Positions 6,844-15,603 of a stretch of 64,000 nucleotides of DNA are shown one piece after another. The position numbers and the translations under genes were made by a program. This stretch comes from Candidatus Centipeda massiliensis. GTDB lineage: Bacteria > Bacillota > Negativicutes > Selenomonadales > Selenomonadaceae. The stretch lies in contig NZ_LT985755.1 of NCBI RefSeq assembly GCF_900290285.1, positions 138,431 through 202,430 on the forward strand, in the 5' to 3' direction. A model generated the notes under the pieces. It had not been told where the DNA came from. It ran no database searches and saw only the letters and a list, made by a program, of their open reading frames with translations. How positions within the stretch are numbered: the first letter of the stretch is position 1; every line of letters starts with the position of its first letter.

Positions 6844-8023
6844 CACGATTCCTCCTTTGGTTTCGGCACATCCACATACGGAATGCGCTCACCGTCACGT
6901 TCCAAAAACACATCTTCTGTATTGCCGTCCTTGCTCTGGATGTATCTCTCAACAGCGACATCCACGAATTTCGGCTCAAGTTCCACGCCATAGCAGATAC
7001 GGTTCAACTGCTCACAGGCGATGAGCGTTGATGCAGAACCAAGGAAGCCATCGAGAACGATGCCGTTCGTCTGCGTACACTGCTTGACGAGATACGCGAT
7101 AAGCGGCACGGGCTTCGAGGACGGATGACCGCAGCCGTCCTTCTTCGAGTCCTTGATGCGATCAAAAGAGAACACCGTAGTCTGCTTCTGATCGCCGTAC
7201 CATCTGTGCCGCCCGTCCTTCCGCCAGCCCCAGATAATCGGCTCGTGGATGTACTTCCAGTCCATCCGTGTGAGGACGAGGCGGTCTTTCTTCCACACCA
7301 ATCCCGCACCAACTTTAAAGCCCGCATCCTCATAAGCGTCATGAAAGATGCGGGCTTTTGCTGTTGCGTAGAAAACGTAGATGGAAGCATCGGTCGCCAT
7401 CACCGAGTGAAAGGCGGTAAAAGCGGATTTGAGGAACTCGTAGGCGTCCTTGTCATTCAGATCGTCGTTCTTTATTTTCCCGGATGTGCTTTCAAGCTGG
7501 ATCATATATGGGGGATCCGTGCAGACGAGATTGACCTTCTCACTGCCGAGCAGACGCTCGTATGTCTCAGGCAGTGTGGAATCTCCGCAGATAACACGGT
7601 GCTTGCCGAGATGCCATACATCTCCTGTTTTGGCGACACATGGCTTTTGCAGTTCTGCGTCCACATCGAAGTCCATGCCTTGCAGGGCTTCCATCTCAAC
7701 GCGCAGCATATCTTCGTCCCATCCCGCATCGAGTGCGAAACGGTTGTCTGCGAGAATGTACGCCTTCTTCTGCGCCTCCGTGAGGTAATCCACGAATACG
7801 CACGGAACTTGCTCGATGTTCTCCTCCTTCGCGGCGAGGATTCTGCCATGTCCCGCTATGCGTTGAACTCCCGGCCGATGATGACGGGATTCACAAAGCC
7901 GAACTCCCGCAAAGACGAACGCAGCTTGGTAATCTGCTCCTTCGAGTGGGTGCGGGCGTTATTCACATAAGGGATGATCTTTCCGATGGAGACAAGCTGC
8001 ATTTCAGATGTCATTTTTCCCAA
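6843..8023 (-). pseudogene. ParB-like/DNA methylase (N4/N6) with a frameshift
   Basis: A phage orphan methyltransferase with an N-terminal ParB/sulfiredoxin-like domain. The first piece (from TTG at 8023, AGGAGGTG six bases before) reads IGKIIPYVNNARTHSKEQI and FGFVNPVIIGREFNA, then stops. Shifting by one base near 7861 resumes IAGHGRILAAKEENIEQVP, the expected continuation. The second piece holds DPPY (NLVCTDPPYMI) and the AdoMet-binding GFLGSASTLIACEQ. The shift is explained by one lost T (AAC GTC ATA changed to AAC GCA TAG). From an internal ATG at 7793 a 316-residue methylase-only protein could still be made. Such proteins methylate adenine or cytosine and may protect phage DNA. Confidence 0.8.
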
Positions 8024-8125
8024 GATCTACACCTCCTGAAATTTTGAGACAAACAGGAATAGAGCCATACTGCAAAGAATAATTCACTTCATGAGATTAT
8101 GAAGTAGGTGGATGGAGGTCATACG

Positions 8126-8509
8126 ATGAAGATTGAGCACATCGCAATGTACGTGAATGATCTGGAGGCAGCCAAGGATTTTTTCGTAAAATATCTAAAC
8201 GGCAATGCCAATGACGGCTACCACAATAAAAATACAGGTTTCCGCTCTTATTTCATCTCTTTTGAGGATGGTGCGAGACTGGAACTTATGAAGAAGCCCG
8301 AAATGACAGATGACAAGAAGTCCCTCACCAGAACAGGCTTTATCCATATAGCTTTCAGCGTCGGCAGCAAAGAAGCGGTTGATTCCCTTACGGCTCGTAT
8401 GAAAGGCGACGGCCACAAGATCATCAGCGGACCTCGTACCACTGGAGATGGATATTACGAGAGCTGCGTCATCGGGATTGAGGACAATCAAATTGAGATA
8501 ACGGTATAA
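8126..8509 (+). CDS. VOC-fold protein (glyoxalase/dioxygenase superfamily)
   Basis: A 127-residue single vicinal-oxygen-chelate domain: [20 protein letters not shown] at the start, a central [13 protein letters not shown] strand and [17 protein letters not shown] at the end. Metal-ligand candidates are His5, Glu in LELM and Glu in IEITV. Members isomerise or cleave small molecules or bind drugs; the substrate is not predictable here. It lies on the plus strand, opposite to the phage genes around it, with its own GGAGG site, so it looks like cargo. A second VOC gene follows 71 bases later. Confidence 0.75.
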   Translation: MKIEHIAMYVNDLEAAKDFFVKYLNGNANDGYHNKNTGFRSYFISFEDGARLELMKKPEMTDDKKSLTRTGFIHIAFSVGSKEAVDSLTARMKGDGHKIISGPRTTGDGYYESCVIGIEDNQIEITV

Positions 8510-8580
8510 GACAAGAAGCGAGAGCTGCTATGCTTTCTCAACGATGATATAGACTGTAGGCGACAGTGAAAGGAAACGCC

Positions 8581-8964
8581 ATGAACATCTCTCTCCTCGA
8601 CCATTTTGTTCTGACCACCGAGCATCCGAAAGAGTGTCTGCGCTTTTACACGGAGATTCTCGGGATGGAGTTGCGCCAAGAGAACGGACGCTATTCCTTT
8701 TTCTTTGGAGCCTCAAAGATCAACATTCATCTGCGCCCCGCAGAATTCCTCCCTGCAGCAGCACATCCATGCACGGGGGCTCTTGATCTCTGCTTCGTCG
8801 TAGATGAGCCCATCGAAGTTATCATGCAAGAGCTTCATGCAAAGGAGATCATTCCGGAAACCGGTATTGTAGAGCGTCACGGTGCACGTGGTTCCATGCG
8901 GAGCATCTACCTGCGCGCCCCCGATGGGAATCTGGTTGAGCTGTGTAGCTATACGGAGAAATAG
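8581..8964 (+). CDS. VOC-fold protein, second of a pair
   Basis: A 127-residue VOC protein beginning MNISLLDHFVLTTEHPKECL, with RFYTEILGMELRQENGRYSF, a central NIHLRPAEF segment and the C-terminal MRSIYLRAPDGNLVELCSY. His8, His in NIHLRP and Glu in VELC are likely metal ligands. The DHF-start and YLRDPDGNLVE-type ending are typical of glyoxalase-like proteins often annotated as virulence proteins. AAAGGAA precedes the ATG. It is only loosely similar to its neighbour, so they are not a recent duplication. It probably shares a transcript with 8126-8509. Confidence 0.75.
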   Translation: MNISLLDHFVLTTEHPKECLRFYTEILGMELRQENGRYSFFFGASKINIHLRPAEFLPAAAHPCTGALDLCFVVDEPIEVIMQELHAKEIIPETGIVERHGARGSMRSIYLRAPDGNLVELCSYTEK

Positions 8965-9031
8965 TACCGATTCCTGCTTCTTGTCTATTTGAGTCACTCC
9001 TCGGCTATGTCACGCCCCGTCATCATCCTTC

Positions 9032-9592
9032 TTACTTCCTCGAACGCAGCAGCCGCTCCATCCGATCCTCCTGCGGAGAGCCGCTGAATGTCGTGGTGCA
9101 GTTTTGCTTTACGATGTCGAAAATTTCATACCAAAGCAGATTGGACTGCTTCTGAAACACCTGTCCCATCTGGACGAAGGGGCTTGCAATCGCGCCGCCT
9201 GTGGTCGGATGCTTGCCGATGAGCCCGTATTGACTCATTGCCTCCTCGCACTGGATGAAGCGGGCAAATGCCTGCGCGTAGCTTTCAATGAGCCGTGGAT
9301 TCACAAGCCGCTCACAGCCGCGCTCTTTCAGCCACAGCCATGTTTCACGAAAAATCTCATCCGCACCGAGCGGCTTTCCGTTCCTCTGCCGTGCAGACAG
9401 GAATTCACTCGGGGTTGGCATTTCCTCGCCGTAGAGATCGGCGACATCCACAAGGTCTGTTCCGTCCAGTTCTGTCATTGGAAACTCCATGATGTGCGCG
9501 GTGCGCTCGCCCGCAATCTTGTCTGCCAGTGCTTCGGGTTTGTCTCCCGCCCGGATGCGCCGTCCTCCGCGATTTGTACCGTCACGCGCCAT
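9032..9592 (-). CDS. phage terminase small subunit, P27 type
   Basis: A 186-residue protein of the P27/Terminase_4 group, which recognises the packaging site and recruits the large terminase. The N-terminal basic segment (GTNRGGRRIRAGDKPEAL), the ADEIFRETWLWLKERG helix and the FARFIQCEEAMSQYG region followed by GGAIASPFVQMGQVFQKQSN match this family. In a normal prophage the large terminase, portal and capsid genes would follow on the minus strand. Here the next minus-strand gene is the methylase, so the morphogenesis module has been deleted downstream of this gene. Confidence 0.75.
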   Translation of the reverse strand: MARDGTNRGGRRIRAGDKPEALADKIAGERTAHIMEFPMTELDGTDLVDVADLYGEEMPTPSEFLSARQRNGKPLGADEIFRETWLWLKERGCERLVNPRLIESYAQAFARFIQCEEAMSQYGLIGKHPTTGGAIASPFVQMGQVFQKQSNLLWYEIFDIVKQNCTTTFSGSPQEDRMERLLRSRK

Positions 9593-9715
9593 CTTCTCGC
9601 CCCCTTCCTTTAATACCCCGTTTGAACTGACGTTTTTGTGCGTGCGCCCCCTCCCCGGTCCAGTAACGGCGCGGTTTTAGGGATTTGACCGCCCCCTATG
9701 AGGGATAAGAACGTA

Positions 9716-9744
9716 TTGCATTTGCTTCACTTTCGCGTTACAAT
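9716..9744 (+). promoter_or_regulatory. promoter of the relB-yafQ operon
   Basis: TTGCAT, a 17-bp spacer and TACAAT, 23 bases before the relB ATG, with AAAGGAGG in between. Confidence 0.6.
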
Positions 9745-9766
9745 AAGCAAAAGGAGGTTATGCATC

Positions 9767-10060
9767 ATGTCCAAGACCGCAACAATCAATATGCGCATCG
9801 AACCGACAATCAAAGCGCAGGCTGAAAGTGTTTTTTCCAGTTTCGGTATCTCCGTGACCGACGCCATCAACATCTTTCTGCACGCATCCATCATGGAGGG
9901 AGGCTTCCCCTTTCAACCGAAACAGCCCCGTTATAACAGGGAAACACTTCTTGCCATGCAGGAAGCACGCGACATCATGGATGGCAAAATCGAGCCGAAG
10001 CGCTATCCGTCGCTGCCCGCACTGATGGATGATCTGGATGCGGAGGACGCTCATGCTTGA
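9767..10060 (+). CDS. relB: RelB/DinJ-family antitoxin
   Basis: A 97-residue type II antitoxin. The N-terminus is a ribbon-helix-helix (ATINMRIEPTIKAQAESVFS then FGISVTDAINIFLHASI), the RelB/DinJ signature. The C-terminal part (RETLLAMQEARDIMDGKIEP onward) is the toxin-wrapping region. The ATG is chosen from AAAAGGAGG eleven bases upstream. It overlaps the toxin gene by eight bases and would repress its own promoter. It lies on the plus strand between minus-strand phage genes, as accessory stabilisation modules commonly do. Confidence 0.88.
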   Translation: MSKTATINMRIEPTIKAQAESVFSSFGISVTDAINIFLHASIMEGGFPFQPKQPRYNRETLLAMQEARDIMDGKIEPKRYPSLPALMDDLDAEDAHA

Positions 10061-10325
10061 TCTCGTCACCACCACGCAGTTCCGCAAGGATTTAAAGAAG
10101 CTGCGTAAACGTGGAGCAGATATGCAAAAGCTGGATGATGTCCTGCAAATGCTCTGCGCGGAAAAACAACTCCCCGAAAGGTATCGGGATCATGCTCTGG
10201 TTGGCGATTACATTGGTTTTCGTGAATGCCACATCATGCCGGACTGGCTACTCGTATATGCCATCGACAAAGGAAAACTGATTCTGACCGCTTCCCGCAC
10301 GGGTTCACATAGCGATCTCTTCTAG
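10053..10325 (+). CDS. yafQ: YafQ-family mRNA interferase toxin
   Basis: A 90-residue RelE-superfamily ribosome-dependent endoribonuclease. By alignment to E. coli YafQ the catalytic set is present: His47 (RDHAL), His60 (RECHI), Asp64 (MPDW), His86 (GSHSDLF) and the terminal Phe90. The toxin therefore looks active. Its ATG lies within the last codons of relB (ATGCTTGA), giving tight translational coupling. A terminator follows directly. Confidence 0.88.
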   Translation: MLDLVTTTQFRKDLKKLRKRGADMQKLDDVLQMLCAEKQLPERYRDHALVGDYIGFRECHIMPDWLLVYAIDKGKLILTASRTGSHSDLF

Positions 10326-10356
10326 CCGATTCATTGGAGTCGGCTTTTTATTTTGG
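10324..10356 (+). terminator. terminator after yafQ
   Basis: AGCCGA and TCGGCT arms with a ten-base loop, then TTTTTATTTT. It overlaps the yafQ stop and the 3' end of the convergent HNH gene. Confidence 0.65.
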
Positions 10357-10701
10357 TACTTTCCGTTGGTGAATCCTCTCATGACATGACGCGCAGAGCG
10401 ACATCAAATTGCTCGCGTCATGCGTACCGCCCTCAGAAATCGGTCGAATATGATGCACAAGCGTCGCAAGAACATATCTCCCCTGATCTTTGCACATCTC
10501 ACAGAGTGGATTCCCCGCCAAGTGACGGTCACGAATGCGTCTCCATGTGCTGCCGTATCTCTCGTGCTGATCGTAGCCGCGCATGAAGTGGTCGTAATGC
10601 CGCTGCATCGTTTTCTCGTGCGTCTCGCAGTAGCAGCTTTTTCGGTCCGTAAGGTTCGGGCAGCCTGTCATGCGGCAGGGACGCTTCGGCTTTCTCGGCA
10701 T
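10348..10701 (-). CDS. phage HNH endonuclease
   Basis: A 117-residue HNH nuclease of the type that sits beside terminase genes and assists DNA packaging. Zinc-binding Cys pairs are CRMTGCPN and CYCETH near the N-terminus, then CEMC and CASCHERIHQ around the active site. The HNH core is LVHHIRPISEGGTHDASN followed by LMSLC. GGAGG lies seven bases before the chosen ATG; a longer frame upstream has no site. It stands just before the terminase small subunit on the same strand, the classical order, with the RelB/YafQ cargo wedged between them. Confidence 0.85.
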   Translation of the reverse strand: MPRKPKRPCRMTGCPNLTDRKSCYCETHEKTMQRHYDHFMRGYDQHERYGSTWRRIRDRHLAGNPLCEMCKDQGRYVLATLVHHIRPISEGGTHDASNLMSLCASCHERIHQRKVPK

Positions 10702-10834
10702 CGCACACCTCCTCGTGCCATCAAAAAAGCCCTCGCGGAGAATTGCGTCTCCGAGAAGGCTGATTCCATATCCTATTCTTGCTGAGTGTATCATATCACT
10801 GTCAAGGTAGTGACATCAAGACGACATCGACTGC

Positions 10835-10867
10835 CATTTAGTGACATTTAGTGACATTTAGTGACAT
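10835..10867. repeat. three tandem copies of CATTTAGTGA
   Basis: A perfect 10-bp unit repeated three times plus CAT. It overlaps the 3' end of the DUF1492-type gene, encoding the SLNVTKCH tail. The core TAGTGACA echoes the CTGTCAC motifs at 13.2 kb. A protein-binding iteron or simple slippage product are both possible. Confidence 0.6.
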
Positions 10868-11266
10868 CGGAGAAATATTTTTCAGTCCAACGCCATGCAG
10901 ACGGTAGATTTGACGAAGACCAAGTTTCATCTCCGTCGCAATCTCTGCCCACGAACGGTAACCCATATAACGGAGATACAGGACACGCCGTGCTTCTTTG
11001 TCCTCCACCTGCTGTATTGTTTCGTAAATCTCGGAACGCAGGTCAACGAGCCGATCAATCTCAGCGTCGATCTTCTCTTCACGCTCGATGATTTTTGCAA
11101 TGGTGTCGGAAAGCTGGGACGTGTTCCTCGTTGCATTGCTCGGCATTCCCGTAATCACGGCGGTAGTCTTTTCTGCCATGCTGCGCAGAACAGCGACCTC
11201 CTCCAACATACTCTGGATTTCATTGTCGATGTTTCGTGCCTGACTAAAATATTCCTTTGCCGTCAT
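10838..11266 (-). CDS. phage transcription regulator, DUF1492/ArpU-like
   Basis: A 142-residue protein. The N-terminal half is a coiled coil (ARNIDNEIQSMLEEVAVLRS and IIEREEKIDAEIDRLVDLRS). The C-terminal half is a sigma-70 region 4-like HTH: EARRVLYLRYMGYRSWAEIA then LGLRQIYRLHG. This matches the DUF1492 family found just upstream of HNH/terminase genes in Firmicutes phages, where ArpU-type proteins switch on late genes. The start is ATG at 11266, overlapping the preceding stop as ATGA. The last residues are encoded by a tandem decamer repeat and may be variable. Confidence 0.7.
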   Translation of the reverse strand: MTAKEYFSQARNIDNEIQSMLEEVAVLRSMAEKTTAVITGMPSNATRNTSQLSDTIAKIIEREEKIDAEIDRLVDLRSEIYETIQQVEDKEARRVLYLRYMGYRSWAEIATEMKLGLRQIYRLHGVGLKNISPMSLNVTKCH

Positions 11267-11478
11267 GCAAATTCCCCCTCTAGCTGTTGAAGAAGCCACT
11301 CTCCGTTTATACTCGTCAACTGACCAAACCATGCGGAATGAAAGAACCGCTCCGTGTCGCTGCGCATCGCTGCCGCCGCAGCATTCTCTGCCGCCTTGCG
11401 AAGAACCGTCCGCGCCCAGCGATAATCCTTTGCCGCCTGTTCGATGATTGCATTGGCAAGAACCTCAGAGTTCATCAT
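11263..11478 (-). CDS. small hypothetical phage protein
   Basis: A 71-residue protein, mostly helical, beginning MMNSEVLANAIIEQAAKDYR, with an alanine-rich middle (KAAENAAAAAMRSDTERFFH) and ending SINGEWLLQQLEGEFA. It is coupled to both neighbours: a GGAGGTGG site lies within the end of the helicase gene and its stop overlaps the next ATG. I do not recognise a family with a known role. Position in the replication-to-packaging operon is all that can be said. Confidence 0.6.
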   Translation of the reverse strand: MMNSEVLANAIIEQAAKDYRWARTVLRKAAENAAAAAMRSDTERFFHSAWFGQLTSINGEWLLQQLEGEFA

Positions 11479-12829
11479 GGGATGCCACCTCCAAATTTGC
11501 TTTGACGGCATCAATCAGAGCCGTCTGTGTCTTGTCCTTTCGTTCAAGTGCCTGCATAACATTCTCATCCATCGTCCCTGCCGTGATGATATGGTGGATA
11601 ACCACAGTCCCTGTCTGCCCCTGCCGATAGAGCCGGGCATTGGTCTGTTGGTAGAGTTCCAAACTCCATGTAAGACCGAACCAGATGAGCGTCGAACCGC
11701 CGAACTGAAGGTTGAGTCCATGTCCCGCACTTGCGGGATGAATCACTGCGATTGGGATTTTGCCCGTATTCCAGTCCGCAATATCTGCACTCGACCGAAT
11801 CTCTCGAACAGGTAATCTATCCTTAATTCGCTCAAGGTCGTGTCGATACCAATACGCGACGAGTACGGGCTTCCCGTTCGCACTCTCGACAAGATCCTCT
11901 AGCGCATCCATTTTACGGTCGTGCAGATGTACGGATTTCCCGTCCTCCGTATAGACGGCTCCGTTTGCCATCTGGAGGAGTTTCCCGGAAAGTGCCGCCG
12001 CACTGACGGCATCAATCTCCGCAGTACCAAGGGCAACCACCATGTCCCGCTTCATCCGGTCATAGAGTTCCCGCTCACGCTCATCCATAGCAACACATAC
12101 GCTATTTGAGATGAGCTGCGGCATTTTGAGATAGTCCTTGGAACGCATGGAAATCGTAATGTCCTCAATCCGGCGGTAGATTTCATCCTCTGCACCCTCG
12201 CGCGGCTTGTAGCTGAACACCATCTGTTGATTCCGTTTGTCGGGAAGGAAAAAGTCATTGCGGTAATGGGAGATGAATCTGCCGAGCCGCTTGCCCATAT
12301 CCAGAAGACGAAACTCAGCCCAGAGATCCATGAGTCCGTTTGCCGACGGTGTTCCCGTCAGTCCTACAATCCGCTTGACCGAGGGACGCAGCTTCAGGAG
12401 GGAGCGGAACCTTTTCGCCTGATGAGATTTGAACGATGAGAGTTCATCAATGACGATCATATCAAAATCCAAAACCGCGCCGCTCTCTTCGATCAGCCAC
12501 TTGACATTTTCCCGATTGATAATATACAAATCCGCACGCCGCATGAGTGCTGCCGTCCGTTCTCTCGGTGTTCCCATAACCACAGAGGCGCGGATGTTTT
12601 TCGTATGCTCCCACTTTGCAATCTCCGAGGGCCATGTGTCCCGCGCCACGCGCAGCGGAGCGATAACGAGTACCTTGCCAATCTCGAAGAAGTCATGCAG
12701 CAGTTCCTCGATTGCCGTAAGAGTAACGACGGTCTTGCCAAGCCCACAATCCAAGAAAATCGCAGCTTCCTTGTGATGAAGGATAAAATCCTTGGCGTAT
12801 GTCTGGTAGAAATGCGGTTCATAACGCAT
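11465..12829 (-). CDS. phage SNF2-family DEAD/DEAH helicase
   Basis: A 454-residue superfamily 2 ATPase. Motif I is DCGLGKT (residues 27-33), motif Ia VIAPLRVARDTW, motif II DELSSFKS (DExx), motif III LTGTPSANGLMDLW, and the C-terminal helicase domain ends with LYQQTNARLYRQGQT, the SNF2 motif VI (QxxxRxxRxGQ). This short SNF2-like protein is standard in Firmicutes phages between a VRR-NUC gene and HNH/terminase genes. It probably remodels or unwinds DNA during replication or recombination. The start is ATG at 12829 with GGAGG upstream, overlapping the VRR-NUC gene by eleven bases. Confidence 0.88.
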   Translation of the reverse strand: MRYEPHFYQTYAKDFILHHKEAAIFLDCGLGKTVVTLTAIEELLHDFFEIGKVLVIAPLRVARDTWPSEIAKWEHTKNIRASVVMGTPRERTAALMRRADLYIINRENVKWLIEESGAVLDFDMIVIDELSSFKSHQAKRFRSLLKLRPSVKRIVGLTGTPSANGLMDLWAEFRLLDMGKRLGRFISHYRNDFFLPDKRNQQMVFSYKPREGAEDEIYRRIEDITISMRSKDYLKMPQLISNSVCVAMDERERELYDRMKRDMVVALGTAEIDAVSAAALSGKLLQMANGAVYTEDGKSVHLHDRKMDALEDLVESANGKPVLVAYWYRHDLERIKDRLPVREIRSSADIADWNTGKIPIAVIHPASAGHGLNLQFGGSTLIWFGLTWSLELYQQTNARLYRQGQTGTVVIHHIITAGTMDENVMQALERKDKTQTALIDAVKANLEVASHDEL

Positions 12830-13091
12830 TGATAATTCCTCCGATTTCTTCTTTTCCATCGACCACATAGACTTTGAATCCGAGTGCACGCAGCTGCTCG
12901 ATACGTCGTAGCTGCAAGGGGCGTGGCTTCCTGCCCGGAGCCTTGAGCTCCATGAAACACATCTTGCCGCCCGGCATGAGCACAAGGCGATCCGGCACCC
13001 CCGCATATCCCGGAGATATGAACTTCAGTGCAAGTCCGCCGTGCAATTTTATGACCATTGTGGTGTATCTTTCCAAATCACGCTCTCGCAT
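12819..13091 (-). CDS. VRR-NUC domain nuclease
   Basis: A 90-residue stand-alone VRR-NUC protein of the PD-(D/E)XK superfamily. The catalytic line is visible: GVPDRLVLMPG with Asp34, then CFMELK with Glu48 and Lys50. Stand-alone members act on branched DNA, such as Holliday junctions, and commonly pair with a SNF2 helicase in phage replication operons, as here. The full length matches the family. The frame overlaps the helicase start. Confidence 0.88.
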   Translation of the reverse strand: MRERDLERYTTMVIKLHGGLALKFISPGYAGVPDRLVLMPGGKMCFMELKAPGRKPRPLQLRRIEQLRALGFKVYVVDGKEEIGGIINAL

Positions 13092-13323
13092 TGATATTCC
13101 TCACTTTCAGGAGATGAAGTGATGGTAGTGATGGTTGCCGCCTATATCTTTATATATATAAATATTTTTATTTTTTCTTTCTTCCTAAGTTTTCTTTTTT
13201 CCCTATATATAAAAGATAAAAGAACTGTCACTACTATCACTTATGTTCCGTAATCCCAATAATGACAAGGGGTTGAGCCAGTGACAGTTCTTTGCTTTTA
13301 CTGTCACTGAGCTCTCACTGCTG
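13092..13323. other. AT-rich intergenic region with CTGTCAC repeats; candidate phage origin
   Basis: No gene. Immediately after the primase/helicase stop codon the sequence carries CTGTCAC at 13225, 13301 and 13321 and its reverse complement at 13281-13287. AGAACTGTCACT (13221-13232) and AGTGACAGTTCT (13280-13291) form a perfect 12-bp inverted repeat. Next to them is a run of TATA-rich, easily melted DNA (13140-13215). Iteron-like repeats beside a melting region and between replication genes is the usual picture of a phage replication origin; it could also be an operator array. Confidence 0.45.
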
Positions 13324-15603
13324 TCACAAAAAATCTTCTTCCGCTCCGTTGTAGGGCACTGTGCATTCGCGGACAGCATCCTCATTCAGAATCAGATCCT
13401 TATACACGCTGCCGTAGCTTCGACGTATGGTCATTGAGCTGAAATCTGTCTTGTAATACCGAGCCAGTGTGGTTCTGAACTCCCGTGCGGTCTTTGCAAA
13501 GCCGTTGTTGTTGTCCCTGCACCATGCCTGATAGATGCGGTAGACCTTGCCCGTTGTGACCTCGCTGCATTTTGCACCTTCGGGACGTTTCATCATGCAC
13601 TCTGCATGGAAGGCAAGCACGGAGTTGTTCTCGACCATATATTCCTCTCTTGCCGACAGAACCGACTGCGGCTCCGTAAAGCGGTAACCATTTTGGATGA
13701 CCGCACGCAGCGCATGGATGGCTTTGCGAACGATCCCGTCACGCTCGGCATAGAGCTTTTCTCCGAGAAGCCTGTCCTGTTTGTCGATGGGAATGGCATT
13801 TTTGCAATGTACCTGCATGATACGGTCATGCACCCACTGCCCGTCATCGCCCCCAAACCTCGGCAACTGATTCATGCAGAACCAGAACAGCCCATTGAAG
13901 GTGAACTCGAAGCCGTTCTGTCCCTTGAATTCCGCGAAGATGCTGTCCCCGCCCGTACATTTCTTGAAGGTCTTGAGTTCATCCACGGTGATGAAACTCA
14001 TGTCTGAGCTGCCCGCAAGCCGCATTCCGTAAATCAGCCCTGTGCCGAATCGCACCTCAATCTCACGAAGATCAATGCCGACATAGTTTCCTCTGCCAAG
14101 CAGCTGCTCCACCAGACATTTGAGACGGGATTTTCCCGTATCCCCTGCTCCGTACATAAAGAGCGCCTTCTTCATACGCCAGCCTTTGACGTTGGATAGA
14201 CACGCACCGATGAATTCAAGCAAGAGATGCTCAATCTCGATCTCTCCATCCGTGAGTGTCTGCATGAATACATCGAACACAGGTGTCGTAATCTCTTCAC
14301 GCGCCCACTCGCACGGGATTTGTATAGTAGAGAGAATGTCTGCGCTGTGCTCGGTCAGCTCCATCGTTGAAAGATGCAGAATCCCGTTCTGAAAGTTGAT
14401 GATGTCCTCGTCGGCATTGAGGTCGGAATCTTTGATGTAGTCCAGATCCGTTGTGAGAATGCGGAACGTCTCGTCTACCTTACGCATCTCGATCATCTCA
14501 GGATCGTAGGCGGCGATGCAGTTCTTGATGAGTCCTTTGAGCATATCGTCGGCATAGAGGCGGTACACGCCGCCCTCGTAGACGTAGCGCAGCACGCCGT
14601 GCCGCGCACTGTCCCGAACGAAGATGTAGCTTAGATGCTGCCGGATGTAATCCGCAAGAGCCGGGCAACTGATGACCGCCTGTCCTTTTGTGTTGAAGTG
14701 AATGAAATCCGGGTGATCCATCACCGATGCATGAAACACGCCGTGACAGGCTTCCACGCCCGTACGGATGGTCGCTGCCTTGTAATCCGCACGCTCCCAT
14801 TTCTTGCGGTAAAGGGCAGACATACGAAAGACCGCATCAATCATCTCCGTATCGTCTCCCGTCCGAAAGGCAATCAGGGCACAGAGGGCGGCATCTGCTT
14901 CCGAGGCACTGCCGTACTCCGAGATGTCACCACGGTCGAAGAGCCGTGCAAACTTCCCACCGTTCTTAGCTTTTCGCAAAGAACAAACGATGTCGAATAC
15001 GGTGCGGTCGCCATCCTCTTTCGGACGGTAGTTCACGGGCTGCTTGCGAAGCATATCCTTCTTGAGTGTGGTAAGTACAGCTTCCGTTCCGTCATTAAGA
15101 GGCGCATCATGGAACACATCGCCCGTGAATACCGCAAAACGATTGGTCAGTCCTCCGACGTAGAGTTCCATTTTGTTGTGCGGATTCTTGACGTAGAATT
15201 TCGAATCGAGTTTTTCCTTGCCGTCCTTGTCCTTCGTTTTCGGAATGCGGTCATAATCACAGCAGCCATAGATGTGGATTCCGTTTCCGCTGACGGACTT
15301 CTCGGCGTAGGTGTCATGTCTGCGGATCTGCAGCTGCACCATCGCATCCGCTTCGTCCCTGTGGTCAATGTCCAAGAAATACATTCCCTTCGGGATAATG
15401 AAGCCGACACCGCTGTAGGACGATGCCTCTGCCGCATGCCGGGCTTCCTCGAACGTCACCCAACTTGCCCGAAATGCATGATTCGATCCCGTGATACCGC
15501 CGTCTGCGGCACAGGGCATCTTCGTTCGATTGCCATTCTGCATAGCATAGTTCCAACAGATCCAGATTTTCTGCGCTTTGAGTTCGTCGATGGTCATCCC
15601 CAT
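13324..15603 (-). CDS. phage primase-polymerase/helicase (P4/D5-type)
   Basis: A 759-residue fusion. The N-terminal region (IWICWNYAMQNGNRTKMPC, then MYFLDIDHRDEADAM with Asp78/Asp80, and the GNGIHIYG strand) is an archaeo-eukaryotic-type primase-polymerase domain. The C-terminal region is a superfamily 3 helicase of the P4/D5 class: Walker A GAGDTGKS at 485-492, then SFITVDELKTF and WFCMNQLPRFGGDDGQW. It would open the origin, prime and unwind phage DNA together with the family A polymerase at 18210. GAGGAGGT lies before the chosen ATG. It is complete and appears functional. Confidence 0.88.
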   Translation of the reverse strand: MGMTIDELKAQKIWICWNYAMQNGNRTKMPCAADGGITGSNHAFRASWVTFEEARHAAEASSYSGVGFIIPKGMYFLDIDHRDEADAMVQLQIRRHDTYAEKSVSGNGIHIYGCCDYDRIPKTKDKDGKEKLDSKFYVKNPHNKMELYVGGLTNRFAVFTGDVFHDAPLNDGTEAVLTTLKKDMLRKQPVNYRPKEDGDRTVFDIVCSLRKAKNGGKFARLFDRGDISEYGSASEADAALCALIAFRTGDDTEMIDAVFRMSALYRKKWERADYKAATIRTGVEACHGVFHASVMDHPDFIHFNTKGQAVISCPALADYIRQHLSYIFVRDSARHGVLRYVYEGGVYRLYADDMLKGLIKNCIAAYDPEMIEMRKVDETFRILTTDLDYIKDSDLNADEDIINFQNGILHLSTMELTEHSADILSTIQIPCEWAREEITTPVFDVFMQTLTDGEIEIEHLLLEFIGACLSNVKGWRMKKALFMYGAGDTGKSRLKCLVEQLLGRGNYVGIDLREIEVRFGTGLIYGMRLAGSSDMSFITVDELKTFKKCTGGDSIFAEFKGQNGFEFTFNGLFWFCMNQLPRFGGDDGQWVHDRIMQVHCKNAIPIDKQDRLLGEKLYAERDGIVRKAIHALRAVIQNGYRFTEPQSVLSAREEYMVENNSVLAFHAECMMKRPEGAKCSEVTTGKVYRIYQAWCRDNNNGFAKTAREFRTTLARYYKTDFSSMTIRRSYGSVYKDLILNEDAVRECTVPYNGAEEDFL

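Noticed and set aside
10835-10867. CRISPR-like array
   Set aside because: The repeats are 10 bp and contiguous with no spacers, and no cas gene is in the window.
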